Shown here: positions 1-11,935 of the stretch, piece by piece
Layout: each line of letters starts with the position of its first letter
Position numbering within the stretch: position 1 is the first letter of the stretch
Assembly (NCBI GenBank): GCA_030549775.1
Contig: CM060173.1
Span: 31,738,110 to 31,802,109 of the forward strand
Length of the DNA stretch: 64,000 nt
Origin: Tamarix chinensis
Lineage: Eukaryota > Streptophyta > Magnoliopsida > Caryophyllales > Tamaricaceae
Reading direction: 5' to 3'
The notes under the pieces: generated by a model
What the model was told of the DNA's origin: nothing
The model's database searches: none
The model's input: only the letters and a program-made list of their open reading frames with translations
Translations under genes and position numbers: made by a program

Positions 1-700
1 GAAATTTGGTTGAGGGAGTCATCTCTCTCTGTTGCTCATCCTGTAGTAGAATACAATATGCATGTGCAATAGTTGGGAGTGGTGTCATCATCAATAAATT
101 TCCTCTAATACCAGAAAAGGAATTGTTTAGTCTCATTAGCAATTGGATTAAACACTACTATTCAGTATTTTTAACAAATTTTTGTGTAGAACCACAAGTA
201 CATGCTAGGTTGAGGTTAAATCCTTAAGTTCATCCCAAAGCCTCTTTTTTTTAAAAAAAAATATACAAAAAAAGAATCAGGACCCTAAGAGATTGTGTTT
301 ACTTCTTTCTGTATTTGAAATTTCATAATGCCACTACTCTAGCCAAAATGTTTATGGAGATCATCCCAAATCTCCTTAGTAGTGGAAAAGTAAATCATGC
401 TTTTAGCATTCTCTTTCGACAAAGAGTTAAGAATCCAAGAAATTACCATATGGTTACACTGACTCCATGAATGATATGTGGGAGAATTTTCAACTAGGGG
501 GATGGAGCTTTTTGAAAAAAAATTTAGCTTGTTCTTTGTAGACATAACAATATTCATCACCCTTTTCCAAGCACTAAAACCAGTACTGTCAAATGGCTTT
601 GAGACAAGGATTAGGCTAAGACTATTTGAACTATGAAGGAACATTAATTTTTACAGATCCATGGATGAATTGTCTATTATTTGAGGAGAATTGAGGGTGG
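1..700 (-). pseudogene. Copia-type gag polyprotein remnant
   Basis: The uninterrupted part (339-644) reads through SLSLILVSKPFDSTGFSAW, then MVISWILNSLSKENAKSMIY and IWDDLHKHF. This is the N-terminal retrotransposon Gag domain common to plant Copia elements (Copia-like N-terminal plus UBN2 families). Left of 339 the similarity continues with frameshifts and stops: a frame with MKFQIQKEVNTIS, then one with LWDELKDLT, then RLNNSFSGIRGNLLMMTPLPT near 30-150. The role would be nucleocapsid assembly. No zinc knuckle is reached before the window edge. The upstream part (about 645-700) reads MASTLNSPQI and then a stop, so the true start is damaged. Identification rests on recognised motif order, not on a search. 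Confidence 0.7.
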
Positions 701-772
701 AAGCCATAAAAAATGGGAAGAAAAAAATATATGATAAACGAGGTGGAATTAATATAGATTAGAACTTTTGTT

Positions 773-784
773 GCTTTGATACCA
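773..784 (-). promoter_or_regulatory. Primer-binding site for initiator Met-tRNA (Copia)
   Basis: On the minus strand the 12 bases read TGGTATCAAAGC, one mismatch from the usual plant PBS complementary to the 3' end of initiator tRNA-Met. It abuts the LTR end at 785 and precedes the gag frame, which fixes the element's orientation. Confidence 0.75.
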
Positions 785-1025
785 TGTTCATTAATCATGA
801 CATGCAAGAGTGGGATAATAGAATGAAGATATTTTTTATTATCTCATGAAATATGATACAAGGAGGACTATATAATGCATATAGATATATTAGTAGATAC
901 CTAAATCCTAATAATTAGGATTATAACATTTGACTTAGTAATCATACTAACTAATTAGTGATGACCACCAACTCCAACTTAACATCAACTAACCATTACT
1001 AGATATATAGGATATACCATCATCT
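785..1025 (-). mobile_element. Copia 5' LTR (outer edge approximate)
   Basis: The LTR begins next to the PBS; on the plus strand it starts TGTTCATTAATCATG. It is AT-rich, and the minus strand carries TATA-like tracts near 860-900 that could be its promoter. The 1025 edge is a guess from loss of LTR-like character. Confidence 0.5.
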
Positions 1026-1445
1026 CCAATAGAGGAGTAGGTTGTGATGAATGTTAGAATCTAAGAGAACCATTTGTAATTGGAACATAACGCTATGCTT
1101 TGAAGTAGGTTTTGTAAAGATGGTTAAGAAAAAAGAAGAAGAAGAAGAAGAAAAAATGACCGATGAAGTAGAAAGAACTAATCACACTTAGTGTGCTAAG
1201 TGGAAACTAATTGGGTGGAATCCATAGGAAAGCATTCAGTACTTAATAATACCTTAGTTCCCCTGGGTTTTGTATAACTAGTGCATGCTATCCCAGGATG
1301 CAAGCATGGATAAACATGAAGCCAAACAAGATTTTTTATATAGAAAAAAAATAAGTAAAATAATAAGAAACTCGAAAATTTCCTTCTACACTTGAATTAA
1401 ACTTCACCAACAAACACAGTATACAACCACATCATTGACTTCAAG
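1026..1445. other. Unassigned intergenic stretch with a short GAA microsatellite
   Basis: No coding potential or recognisable element is visible. A (GAA)n purine tract lies at about 1131-1155. The last five bases (1441-1445, TCAAG) are the left target-site duplication of the solo LTR that follows. Confidence 0.6.
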
Positions 1446-1850
1446 TGAAATGCCCGAAAGCCCTAATTTTAGAAATTTTGGTAAATAAGGATTTAATAGG
1501 AAAATTAATTTAATAAATTATTTTTATTAAAATAAAAGGGAATTAATTAGGGATAATCAAGAAGAAAATAATAAATATTTTAATTAGGAAAAAATGGGCG
1601 ATTTGCTAATTAAAATAGAATTTAGGAAAAATCTTTCAAAAACCCTAAATTAGCCTAAAAAGGAAATTAAATATTATTTTATTAAATATTATTATTTTTA
1701 AATATCCCAAATTACCAAAATAATCCAAATAACCCAATCCATCTATTTTTCTTTTTCCCTTTTCCTTTTTCCATTTTCTTCCTTTCTTTTCTTTCTTTTT
1801 CTTAATATTATTATTCTTATTGAGGGTCAAAGCTTTATTTTGTTTTTATT

Positions 1851-1853
1851 TTG

Positions 1854-1886
<33 letters not shown>

Positions 1887-2081
1887 TTAATATAGGATCG
1901 AAACTCCACTTTACTTTATTTTCGATTAATATCATCATCATCATCATCATCATCATCATTATTATTATTATTATCATTATGACTATCATTATTTCGTAAT
2001 ATTATTATGGTTATTATTATTATTACTACTGCTACTACTATTTATTATTATTATTATTATTACTACTACTACTGCTACTAC

Positions 2082-2152
<71 letters not shown>

Positions 2153-2215
2153 ATTTTGTTGTTGTTGTTGTTGTTGTTATTAGTATTATTTTTATTAACA
2201 TTATTATTATTAGGG
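1851..2215 (+). repeat. Compound ATT/ATC/ACT/GTT microsatellite in LTR A1
   Basis: Long runs of ATT interrupted by (ATC)n, (TACTAC)n and (TTG)n. The same trinucleotide tract sits at the equivalent place in LTRs A3 and A5, just upstream of the conserved 'ggtgag' block, and is absent from A4 and A2. Confidence 0.9.
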
Positions 2216-2814
2216 TAAAATCTTCAAATCTTATATTAGCACCTTTTTTAATATTACTATTATTACTTTTATCCTTAGCAAAATTAGTATTTAGTTAGTG
2301 TTACTATTATTATATTATTATTTTATCTAAAACCCTAATCTTAGAATAAATTAGGAAATAATAGTATTTTTGGTAGGAGGGAATATAATCCTTAGTTTTT
2401 CCCTCTTATAGGTGAGACCAGTCAAAATCCTAAGCAGGCATATGAGCGTGCTCAAAGACTGGTGTTATATTTGGTAAGGGTGTAGCTAAGGCCTTATGCA
2501 TGTAAAGTTTTTTTGTATGCCTTGTATGCCATGTGCAATGATATGTGATATATCTTTTGTGTATTGTTATAACTATTTTATGTGTAGAGTGGCTTGGAGT
2601 TGAGGTATATTCATGTGTTATTTTATGGCATGTGTATAATCTGTTTATGCTGTGATTATGATGTGATGTGTTGTGGCCCTTTAGGACATGCATGTTAGGT
2701 TATGTAATGTGATGATATAGAGTGAAAGGATGAAAAGGAAAATAGGAAAGTAAGTTGACCAAAGGGAAATAAGTTGATCAAGGATGTGAATTTGACCTAA
2801 ATGTTTCATGACCA

Positions 2815-3010
2815 TGAGTAGGAGAATTTAGGGTTTTGCATAGAAGAATCTAGGGTTTGCATGGGAGAATCTATGGGTTTGCATCGGAGAATCTATAGTC
2901 CTGCATGGGAGAATCTATGTATGTATGGAAGAATCGAGGGTTTGCATGGGTGAATCTAGGGTTTTACATGGGAGTTTTAGGGTTTTGCATAAAAAAGTTC
3001 AGGGGTTGCA
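2815..3010 (+). repeat. Degenerate ~22-bp tandem repeats in LTR A1
   Basis: About eight imperfect units built on 'gaatctagggttttgcatggga'-type sequence. Related arrays occur in A3 and A4, so this is an LTR feature. The embedded TAGGGTTTTG resembles plant telomere repeat but is not a telomere tract. Confidence 0.8.
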
Positions 3011-3609
3011 TGGGATGTTTAAAGTCTGTATGGGGGTAAAGTTTACTATGGAAAGTTGATTTGAGTGTGAGGAAGGTAATGGAAGAGTTTTTTGGGTGTT
3101 TGAACGCTTTGGATGAAAAATAGTACGTGGGATAGTGTAAGGGTACATAGGAGACTGAGCAAGGGTTTGATGTGGCGAACTAGGATTTGGTGTGGCTACT
3201 TAGGGTTTTGTGGCCACAAGTGTACTTGGTGAGTAAAGTGTGATGATGAGGGTGGAATCTAAGGGTTGTGATGTGTAGAGTGTTAAAATGATTGGGTTGT
3301 GTGAGGTGGAGTAGGATGGGCCATATAGGCCTAAATTAGGGTTTTTGGAGCAAATCCTAAGGTGAGGTAGTGAGTGGACTTGGAGGTGTATGGTAGTGGG
3401 CCTTGATCCATACACTAAGGTGATGGGCTTTAGTGTGAGTTAGGGTAAGGAGGAAAGGATGTTGGGTCAAGATAGGAGGTGCATGAGTCTCATGCTTTGG
3501 GACAAGACCTTTTGAAGGATAAGCGTAGAGGGAGTTAGTTATACATGTCTAGGGTGAAACTTCTAAATAAGATACTTAAGATATTAATCATGTAAAGTGG
3601 AAGATTATT

Positions 3610-3885
3610 GAGCTGGGCCTAAACTAATCCATCAGCTAGAATAGTGGGGGATCTTGAGCTCAATAAACCAAACCTCGAATTTGCTAAGACACATAAAAGA
3701 TACTAAGTACTTATAGAGAAACACCATAAGAGCAGGAGCCTACCGATCCACCGGTAAGAAATAGTGGTTAGGGCATCCCGCTCTATATGTGATCGATCCA
3801 CTGGCTATGATAGTGGTTAGGTGCATGTTTCCCTATAAGTGACTGATCCATCGGCTAAAATAGTGGGGTTTCTGTACTCGCATGG
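3610..3885 (+). repeat. Stem-loop repeat array, LTR A1 (1+3 units)
   Basis: Four units have the form CCAY - 10 to 12 nt - GTGG: about 3631-3650, 3748-3767, 3796-3815 and 3848-3866. Between units are spacers such as 'ttaggtgcatgtttccctataagtga', which can form a second small hairpin. The first block ends 'gggggatc' and the second 'ggggtttc', as in the other copies. See the array in A5 for the cleanest version. Confidence 0.8.
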
Positions 3886-4054
3886 ATTGATAAAAGGCAT
3901 GGCGTGAAATGAGTTCTAATAAGAGATTAGTTAACTTATTAATTTGGACTATAAATGAGCCTTTATGTATTTACTTGAATGATCGTATACTATTACATTA
4001 TCATGTTGGATTATATGCTTTTATATGTTAATCTTAGTGCACGGTTACCTTGCT

Positions 4055-4071
4055 CAGTACGTAGCGTACTG
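4055..4071 (+). other. Conserved hairpin CAGTACG-TAG-CGTACTG in LTR A1
   Basis: A perfect 7-bp stem with a 3-nt loop. The same structure is at the same place in all five family-A LTRs, with G-C, G-U and A-U versions of the same base pair. Confidence 0.8.
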
Positions 4072-4454
4072 ATTACCCTTTTCATGGGTGTTGCTCATTC
4101 CCACAAACGGAAGACCCTTCTGACTTTGTGTAGGTGGGTGATGCCTATTTTGATGCCTTCAATGTTCATGAGGCATCAGGCGGGGCTGAGTGTTGAACAT
4201 GTAGCTGGCTCGTGGATCGAGAGTGGCGTGGCTGAACTGCCCATTTATGATTTCTATCTTTGTTTTAGTTTCCCTAAGACATAACTTGTATCGTCTGTAA
4301 ACTTATTTTCTCTTAAGAAACTTTAAATGTGTACGCTGAATTATGACTCATTGATTTCGCACTCTGAATTCTATCTCATAATCATTTAATGCATATTTGA
4401 AATCTTATTTAGATTTTACTATGATGATTATTAAATTATCCTTTTTATCCTTAG

Positions 4455-4500
4455 CACTTGGTACTGGAATGGTAGGAGTGAACCGATCTGATACTAAGTG
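4455..4500 (+). other. Conserved 46-nt two-part hairpin in LTR A1
   Basis: The arm CACTTGGTAC (4455-4464) faces ATACTAAGTG (4491-4500) with G-U wobble. An inner stem TGGT/ACCG encloses the loop 'aggagtga'. It lies about 85 nt before the LTR end. Confidence 0.8.
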
Positions 4501-4585
4501 TGGTGGTAGCAGTCCCAAAATTCATAGGTTTTAATTTAATTGCTTCTATTTTAAAAAAATATATATTGAATTTTGGGGTGTTACA

Positions 4586-6994
4586 TCAAGACTTACCAAA
4601 AATTGAATTTTTTGCACAAAAACAAAGATGAGTTAACTCAAGACATGAGAATAAGCAAATAGGTGTTTTCAAAAGCATTATAAGGTGTTGTTTCATGCAT
4701 TATAGTTTCTTTAACACCTATGCTAGTAGCAAACTATATTCAACCCTAAAAGACAATGATATGTAGATGGGATGAAGAGATGGAGCTCATGAATAGAACC
4801 TTTTTGTGAGAAAAGAATGACATTATCTATTTTTATATACTCAAAAACAAAAGGGTTGCCTCTTTCTAGAATGATAGATTCATAGAGATTTTGATCAAGT
4901 ATTAGTCGAGAAATACATTCACATTTGTAACGCTAATGCTTTGACAACACATTTGTCCTTGTTGCGTCTTGTATAGGTAGACAATAGAGGATGTGTTCAA
5001 CTATATGTGTCAGCATCTCAACAATGCTTGTTAATCAACATACCCGCCTCATTGTTCATGCCTCAATGGATGACATCATCTAATGGAAGTAAGATAATGA
5101 ATATACGTGAGTTCCAAAGTTTAATGTATATTAATCATCAAAAATAAATACAATTACTACTTTGATCTAGCAAACATGCATGTGTGTAATTGGTCATGGA
5201 ACCGTACAGTACTCAGGGGGACATTAAGAAATGACCCCAACTAGCTGGATTCAAAACCATCGTCACCAAATGGGAATTTGGAGACATACTCGCCTTTTTC
5301 AATATGAAGGTATTACCTCAAGTTGGTTGTTGCGCTCGAATATGGTGAAAATAAACTTAGCTTTGGTGTTTCGTGTCATAACAAACTAATTACATTTGAA
5401 GCCTCATACAAGCATATATATTGCTCCAGCAAAACAAAAGAGACATAAATATAAGAAATCATGAAAAAATGAAGGCAATAATAGTGGGAATGATTCATTC
5501 CACTATGTCCAAGGAAAGGAGAGGGATACGAGAGTTATAAAGGAAGGTGGCATAGGGTAAACCAACCTCAGTGGACTGGGTTGAAACTTGGTCGAGGCTC
5601 AAATTTTGGTTTAGTCCAATCATAAAACTTGTATTATTTTAAATCTATATCACCTATTTTCATATAGACTCAAAAGATACAGTTTTGCCATGCTTCTTCA
5701 AGCCTAAAGGGTAAGTGGGTTGAGCCAACTCCACTAGACTCGAGTCTAAAATCAACAAGGCTTCAAAAATATCATCCTTGGCAACACACACAACCAACAA
5801 AAATACTAGGCATAAATATATGATTACTATAATAATTTAAAAGGGTTGGTGATTGGGCCCAATTATCTACTATCCACTGACTATTAAACTAGCTACTTAA
5901 AAATGAAAAAAAAATACTCTATGATCTTCACGCATCAAGGATTGGCACTCTCTCCTTAATCCAAATTCAAGTCCCAATTTACTCTAAACACATAAAACAC
6001 AAATTCATTAAAACAAGTAGGAACTAAAGTTGGATAATTTAAAATAGGGTGAAGGATGCCATTGAAAGAGTTAGGGGCATGGTCCCTTTTCTTGAAAGGG
6101 TTTAATCCTCAAAACCTACAAAAAATTAACAAAAATTGAGTGGTCAGAGAGATTAAAGGTAGGGTGAGTGGTTCTATATTCGTTTTGGATTTTAATTTTA
6201 TATGCATTATTATTAACCCACAAAAGGCCCATTGTAATGTGGGTCAAGCTTCCCATTTCTATGATTCAAAAACCAATCCTTTCTAGGTGTACCCAAACAA
6301 TGATTACTTACCCCATTTGGATAGATATAATAAAAAAAATGCGAACAAAATAAATTTGACAAGCAAACTAAGAAAAGATGTATAAATCTGTAGAGATTAA
6401 TTACTTGATGTAGAAGACAACATCAAAGGATTACTTACCAATAAGTGAGCATCGAAGAATGACATCTTAACAACTGGTTTACAACAAAGCACCAACATAC
6501 CTAAAAAAGTAGCAATAATACTATGAACTTTACCGATTGAGTCAAAATAAGGGAAGGCTTATAATGACCACGAATGAACAAGAAAATCTAAGATGCAAGA
6601 ATACAAAATTGGAGAAGTGGAGAGCATAGTTTATAAAGACTCATGTGTTCTAAGAAAATAAAAAATATTGGGAGTTTTCTAAGCAATTATCTAAAGAAGC
6701 CCTCTATCCTCCACATTTTAGTTTCATCCTAACATAAAATTTCAAAAATTATGTTACTCAGTTCAAGTTCCCCAATTACAAATCATAAAAACAAACACTT
6801 GAGCTAAAAAATAAAATAAAATAAAATAAATATAATATGTGTATCTCTTATTCATGGATTACTTCTAGGTCCCAATCACCTTATCTAATATATGCATCCT
6901 TACCTTACAAAGAGAAAACTTTCATCTTCAAACTCAAAGGGCAATATTTTTTTTATCTTTTTTATTTTTGCATTAATATAGTATATGTGAGACT
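4586..6994. other. Unassigned AT-rich sequence
   Basis: No convincing coding region, LTR end or RNA gene is seen. The open frames here (for example 6168-6353 and 6837-7034) are short and lack known motifs. A purine-rich stretch at 5450-5560 resembles the purine-rich parts of minus-strand LTRs nearby, so much of this may be old LTR sequence. That is only an impression. Confidence 0.4.
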
Positions 6995-7480
6995 ATTTTT
7001 TTTTTCAAAAGAGAGAAATATTATATCATTATGAAAAGGTACATCCAATCCTATAGAAATGATCTATATGACTCAAGAAACCACTAAAATTAGTACTCTT
7101 TCTAGAGTTATTACAAATAGAAGACATTACCAAGAAAATTTAAATAGGTATCCTTTTCAAATTCCACCTAATATTTGAGAAAATACATACATTCCTAGCT
7201 TTCCAAATCTCATAAATACTAATAGCATAAAAGTACACCTGACTTGTGCCTTAGCCACACCTCTACCTTGAGAACAGGACATGGTTCTTAGCATTGCTTG
7301 CCATGAACTATGACTACTTCTTTCTCTGAAAGTCTTTCTAATAGCTACCCACAGCTGCTTCAAGATAGGGCATTGAAACAAAAGATGATTGATGCTTTCC
7401 TCTTGAAGACAGAAACAACACTGTCAAGCTATCCACCATTTATTGAAAGTGTTGTTGGGTTTGAATGTAAAGCTAAGTAG
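6995..7480 (-). mobile_element. 5'-truncated L1-type LINE, 3' tail only
   Basis: On the minus strand the frame near 7157-7440 reads CCFCLQEESINHLL, FQCPILKQLWVAIRK. This is the zinc-binding zf-RVT domain that ends plant LINE ORF2, matching CCFCQQDESILHLL...QFWHSIRV in the LINE at 41040-45370. The 3' untranslated end also matches that LINE, including the stretch before the poly(A), seen here as poly(T) at 6995-7005. Stops interrupt the frame. It is a dead 5'-truncated insertion, the usual LINE fate. Confidence 0.8.
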
Positions 7481-8149
7481 CACCTCCCCCTAAACAGCTT
7501 TGCATACATGAGTTTAAAAGGAACAATTACTTAAGAAAAAACCTAGCTTTTGAACTTTGGAAAGAGAAAGGGTTATAAAGTGATATTTATCTACATCTAA
7601 ATTTGATTTAGGAATGGGAAAAAAATAGGAAAATGAAGCCTAAACTCTCCTAGTTATACCATTGTTTGTCAAAAGCAAACATTAGTAGTAAAAACCCATA
7701 TGAAAGGATATTGTTATACTAGTACTAGTATTTATATAAGGCTTCAACAAATGGACCTTGTTATCAATAACACGCTAATTCACCTAGCTCATCACGAACA
7801 ATAATGTTGCAAGTATGAAAAACATTAAACAACAAGAACAATGTCACAAGTTAAAACTCTTTACATCACACAATCTTGGCACAAGGTTACAAGCCGAACC
7901 TAACCAATTGGAACCAAAACAATAAATTTTCAACATGGAACAAAACACTAAAAACCCTACTCTATTATTCCTAACTCAAGATCTAACAATATCCATACCA
8001 CATGTGCCACAATGATTGAAAAATAATCTTTTTAGTATAAAAGTATTGAGTAAACATATTGAACCCAGAGCAAAAACCATGCTCAATAGAAGTAAGACAC
8101 ATAGGATGTAAAATCATGCATAGTTGGCAATAATTCCTTAACCAAAACA
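7481..8149. other. Unassigned AT-rich sequence
   Basis: Nothing recognisable apart from a small ACTAGTACTAGT palindrome near 7719-7730. Confidence 0.4.
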
Positions 8150-8415
8150 TCAACATGCAAGGGTAGTGCACATAATCTCATTACCAAATAATAATGCAAC
8201 AACCAGGGTAGTTCACATAATGCCTTAACCAATAATAAAATAAAATAATGAAACAATAAGGGTTGGGCAAATAATGCAACTAGTGATCAACAATTCAACA
8301 AGGAAAGTGTACATATTGCAACTACTTACCAACAATTCAACAATAATGGTAGTGCACATAATGCAACTACTAACCAAAAAATCAACAAGAAGGATAGTGC
8401 ATATAATACAAGTAA
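8150..8415. repeat. Degenerate ~46-bp tandem array, about six units
   Basis: Units follow the pattern 'caacaa..ggtagtgcacataatgcaactactaaccaa' with 40-58 bp periods starting near 8153, 8199, 8253, 8295, 8339 and 8385. The open frames in this array are by-products of the repetition. Confidence 0.75.
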
Positions 8416-10429
8416 TAAAACCATAACACACACTCATTTTCTTTCATTATTACACAAGTGGATACAAAGACAACTCAAAAACACACATAATGTGCCCTGT
8501 CATACCGACTCACATAATGTAACACAATACCCTTTCAACCATGTAAACTAGTGATACTACAATCCACCAGTTATATTGGCATACATAATGTAACATAATA
8601 TCCACCCAGCCTAAGTAACCTAATCCTTAAGTGTGTACACCCCCTAAAAATTCCAGATGACCAAGAAGAGTATATTAGGGTCATAGTAGAGATATTGAGG
8701 CACCTAAAAAAATACCAAAATAGTTAAGGGCTCCTACCATATATTTAGGGTAACTAACTCTAAAGTGTACCTCATTCCAAATTAGAGATTTTTGCACTTT
8801 AATAATTAGTATTTTATTCATAATGATCACAATCAACACACCAAGGAATATAGAGGTCCACATACAACATCACATACTTCTAGGCTTTCCCCACAAGGAT
8901 TAAGTCACAATCACATAAGATGATTCACAAGTCATCTGATACCAATAATCACTCTAAAGGAAACCCAATTATGTGGAATCAAACCAAGGCGTGAAACTCA
9001 AAAAAAAAAAAATAAAACCTAAGGTGAGAAGCCTTCACAAGACTAAACTAGGCCATAAATCAAACCAAATAAAACCATTTACAAGGCATAAAGCCAAAAT
9101 GAGAAACCAAAGGTAAATCCAAACTCTAAACCCTCGGGCATAGCCCGAACCATCAAAACCAAAGTTATATTAGCCAATCAAGATAGAATAATACTCAATT
9201 GAATAAAAATGCTTAAATCCCAAATCTTAACAATACTTTAGAGCATAAAGAATCATATTTGAGGCAACAAAAGACCAAATTTATAGTAGAAAACAATTCA
9301 TAATACCAAAACATGTTAAATGGGAGATCAAAAAATTGTTCCTAGAATTTTATTCATGTAAAATACTATTCACAATCAATAAAAAACTATTGTTTTGTAT
9401 CGAGAAGCTTAAATCTAGAAATTGTTAAAAAAATTAACTGGGAAGTATTATTTATAAAAAAATCATTAAATCACTATTTAAAAAAGTTTTTATTTACAAT
9501 AATACCAAATGTATCAAAATATCTCAAAACTACTAAACTATCTTAAAGATAGCAAAATATCTTAACTTTCATAAAATATCCTTTTATACTTTACTTACCC
9601 CAAAAATATAATTAATACATTTTCAATCCAAATTAGGGTAATTATCATATGATTAGGCCAAAACACTTGAATAAATGAAGAACATCTCAAGAATACTTAG
9701 AACATTCAACCAAAGGACTAAAGCTCCAAGAACTTCAACCAAAAGTAAGAGCTCTTAAACATGAGTTTTATTTAACGTGTTACGTACCAAAGTTTACTTA
9801 AATATTTTAAGGAACATCATGGTAAGATTGGATTCCTCAAAAATAACACAACCTGCAAAATAGGGTCATGGACAAAAGATCTAAACAAACCATTAATGGT
9901 AATTTTCACACAATCAACTATATACATGGTTATACAACTCAAAAAAAAATCAACAAACATATAATAACATGCTTAATTCAACGCATTATCAAAATTAAAA
10001 TTGTAGTGGAAACATCAAGGAACGTCATAAAATCCCTAGATTTTTTTAAGAAAAAACTCATTGTAACAACAAATTATGTGTCATGGCTTAACCACCATAA
10101 AAATACCTAAATGATACTTAAATTTGAAAGAAAGCACATAAGATATCTATATCTTATCTTCTTAGGGTTTGAAAGGTTTACCATCAATATTTAAAATCCA
10201 AAAAAAAAAGAGAAAAAAGTTAGAACCTAGAGAAATCATAGAAATTATTAGGGAAATAACCTCACAAAAATCATAATAAAGGAGAGAGAACTAAATAGAA
10301 AGGAGGAAATAACTTATCCTCAATGTTTGAAAGTAAACAAGCTCTTAACCATGGTGGGAAATGATGAAGGGGGTTTGAAAATGGAGTAAAGAAAGTAAGG
10401 AGAGGATTATTTTTGGGGAGGGGGGAGAA
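8416..10429. other. Unassigned LTR-like noncoding sequence, interrupted by LTR A2
   Basis: No coding signal is present. AT-rich sequence becomes strongly purine-rich at 10190-10429, and this continues after A2 (from 15281). The whole resembles a long minus-strand LTR like family B, but no boundary can be fixed. The last five bases (GAGAA) are the A2 target-site duplication. Confidence 0.4.
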
Positions 10430-10719
10430 TGTAACTCCTTAAAATTTGATATTTAACCTTTTACCTAGAATAATTTAATATTAACTTATTTTGTGGACCT
10501 TTGATTTTAAAAATATTATAGAATTATTTAATAAATTAATATAGTTATTTTTATCATTTTATCTTACTTTTTTTATTTAAATAAATCCCAAAATCCATAA
10601 TTTTACCAAAATTATTTTCTTAAATTAATATATTAATTTTTGGTTAAATTAATTTAATATTTTTTCCATTAGCCAAATTTAGCCTAATTTCTAATCCTAA
10701 CTCTAAAAATAATTTTCTT

Positions 10720-11935
10720 TTTCCTTTTCTTTTTTCCTTTTCTTTATTTTCTTTTCTTCCTTCTTCCTTAGGCCAACCCAACCCGTTCTTTTTCTTTCTC
10801 TTCTTCTTCTGCCAGGCCAACCCAACCCTTATTTTCTTCTTGTCTTCTTTTCCTTTCATTTGAGCTAACCTAGGTTTCTTTTTCTTTCTATCTTCTTCTC
10901 CCCCTGGGATAGCCTAATCCCTCCTTCCCTTTCCCTTTTTTCTCCTCGCTGCCGACTAGTTTCCTTTTCCTTCTCCCTTTCCCCCACATTGTCCTTTCCT
11001 CTCTTCTTCTTCCTATGCACCACCCAGAGCCAAACACCCCCAACTCCCATCTCATGCCTCTCCCCTTCTTCTTCTCTTTCTTTTACACCTCTATGCCTCT
11101 GCCTGCCTGCACCACCACCCCCTATACCTATCCCTTTCTTTGCCATTTTTGACCTTACATGCCCCCTCCTTCCCTTTCCCCGCATACCCCTCCCTTCCAT
11201 ATCCGTCCACCCCTACCTGTTATGCCAGCCACCCATCTACACCCCTTGCGCACCTACCTTTCTTGATAAGTAGGCCTCCCTCTCTCCTCCTCTTCTTTTT
11301 CTTCTCCTTCTTCACTACCTTATTCTCCCTCAAACTCATCCTTATTCCTCGATTCTCTCTCATCTTTCTTTATCCCTTTTTATCTCCTCTTTTTCATTTG
11401 ACACTCCTATAGCCCCTCTCTGCCATCTCTACCACCCAACCAGCCACCACACCGCCACCTCCTACGCCCTACCTCCTCCGTACATTGCCTTGAGCAACCA
11501 GCACCAACCACCTTCTAGTGTATCCCTCCCTTTTTCTACTTCTTCCTTTTGACTCCCCTGTACCCGTCACTCTTAGCCACCTTTTTTCCCTCCTTTTCGC
11601 CGTCGTTGCAGCCTCCCCTGAGCCACCTAACACCACCTCAACCTCTCCCTAAACCACCCTACCTTCCCCCTTATATTTCTTCTATTTTCATTTCTTCCTC
11701 TTCTCCCTCCCTTGTCTACATCTTTCTCCTACAACCACCACCGCCTTCTCCGTCGCCTCTCAACTACCACACCACAACCTCCAACCACCCACCTCCAACC
11801 TTACTTCTACACCCAACAACTACCATCAACACCCTCCATCACCTCTCTCAACCCTTTTACTCTAGCCTCCCCCTCCTTCCTTTTTCCTTCTCATCATCCA
11901 TTTTGCCCATTTGCATGGCTCACGCTGCATGGTTA
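10720..11935 (+). other. Polypyrimidine section of LTR A2
   Basis: About 1.2 kb in which the plus strand is overwhelmingly C and T. Frames on either strand give only Pro/Ser/Leu-rich or Arg/Lys/Glu-rich low complexity. The same section in A3, A4 and A5 ends with a TATA box, so this is probably the LTR promoter region rather than a gene. Confidence 0.75.

Larger units (their letters stand above)
1..1025 (-). mobile_element. Ty1/Copia retrotransposon, 5' part (gag, PBS, 5' LTR), cut by window edge
   Basis: Read on the minus strand this is an LTR (about 785-1025), a Met-tRNA-type primer-binding site (773-784) and a gag-like frame (about 1-700). That order is the 5' end of a Copia element whose protease, integrase and RT would lie left of base 1. 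The outer LTR edge is uncertain because no second LTR is visible for comparison. The gag contains stops, so the copy is inactive. Confidence 0.75.
1446..4585 (+). mobile_element. Solo LTR A1 (long-LTR family A, probably Gypsy), 3.14 kb
   Basis: It starts TGAAATGCCC and ends GGGGTGTTACA, with imperfect terminal inverted repeats. It is flanked by a perfect 5-bp target-site duplication TCAAG (1441-1445 and 4586-4590). There is no PBS, gag or pol, so this is a solo LTR left by LTR-LTR recombination. Order inside: AT-rich start; short polypyrimidine tract (1740-1800); ATT-type microsatellite (1851-2215); 'agggttttgcatggga' repeats (2815-3010); stem-loop array (3610-3885); CAGTAC hairpin (4055-4071); 46-nt hairpin (4455-4500). 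The GC-rich promoter section of the other copies is mostly deleted here. LTRs this long are typical of Del/Tekay chromoviruses, but the family assignment is inference. Confidence 0.88.

Noticed and set aside
773..784. Possible tRNA-Met gene fragment (also at 22990-23001)
   Set aside because: Only the 12-nt complement of the tRNA 3' end is present, positioned as a retrotransposon primer-binding site.
8225..8437. Cys/Ile-rich minus-strand open frame resembling a secreted peptide
   Set aside because: It is a translation of the 46-bp tandem array.
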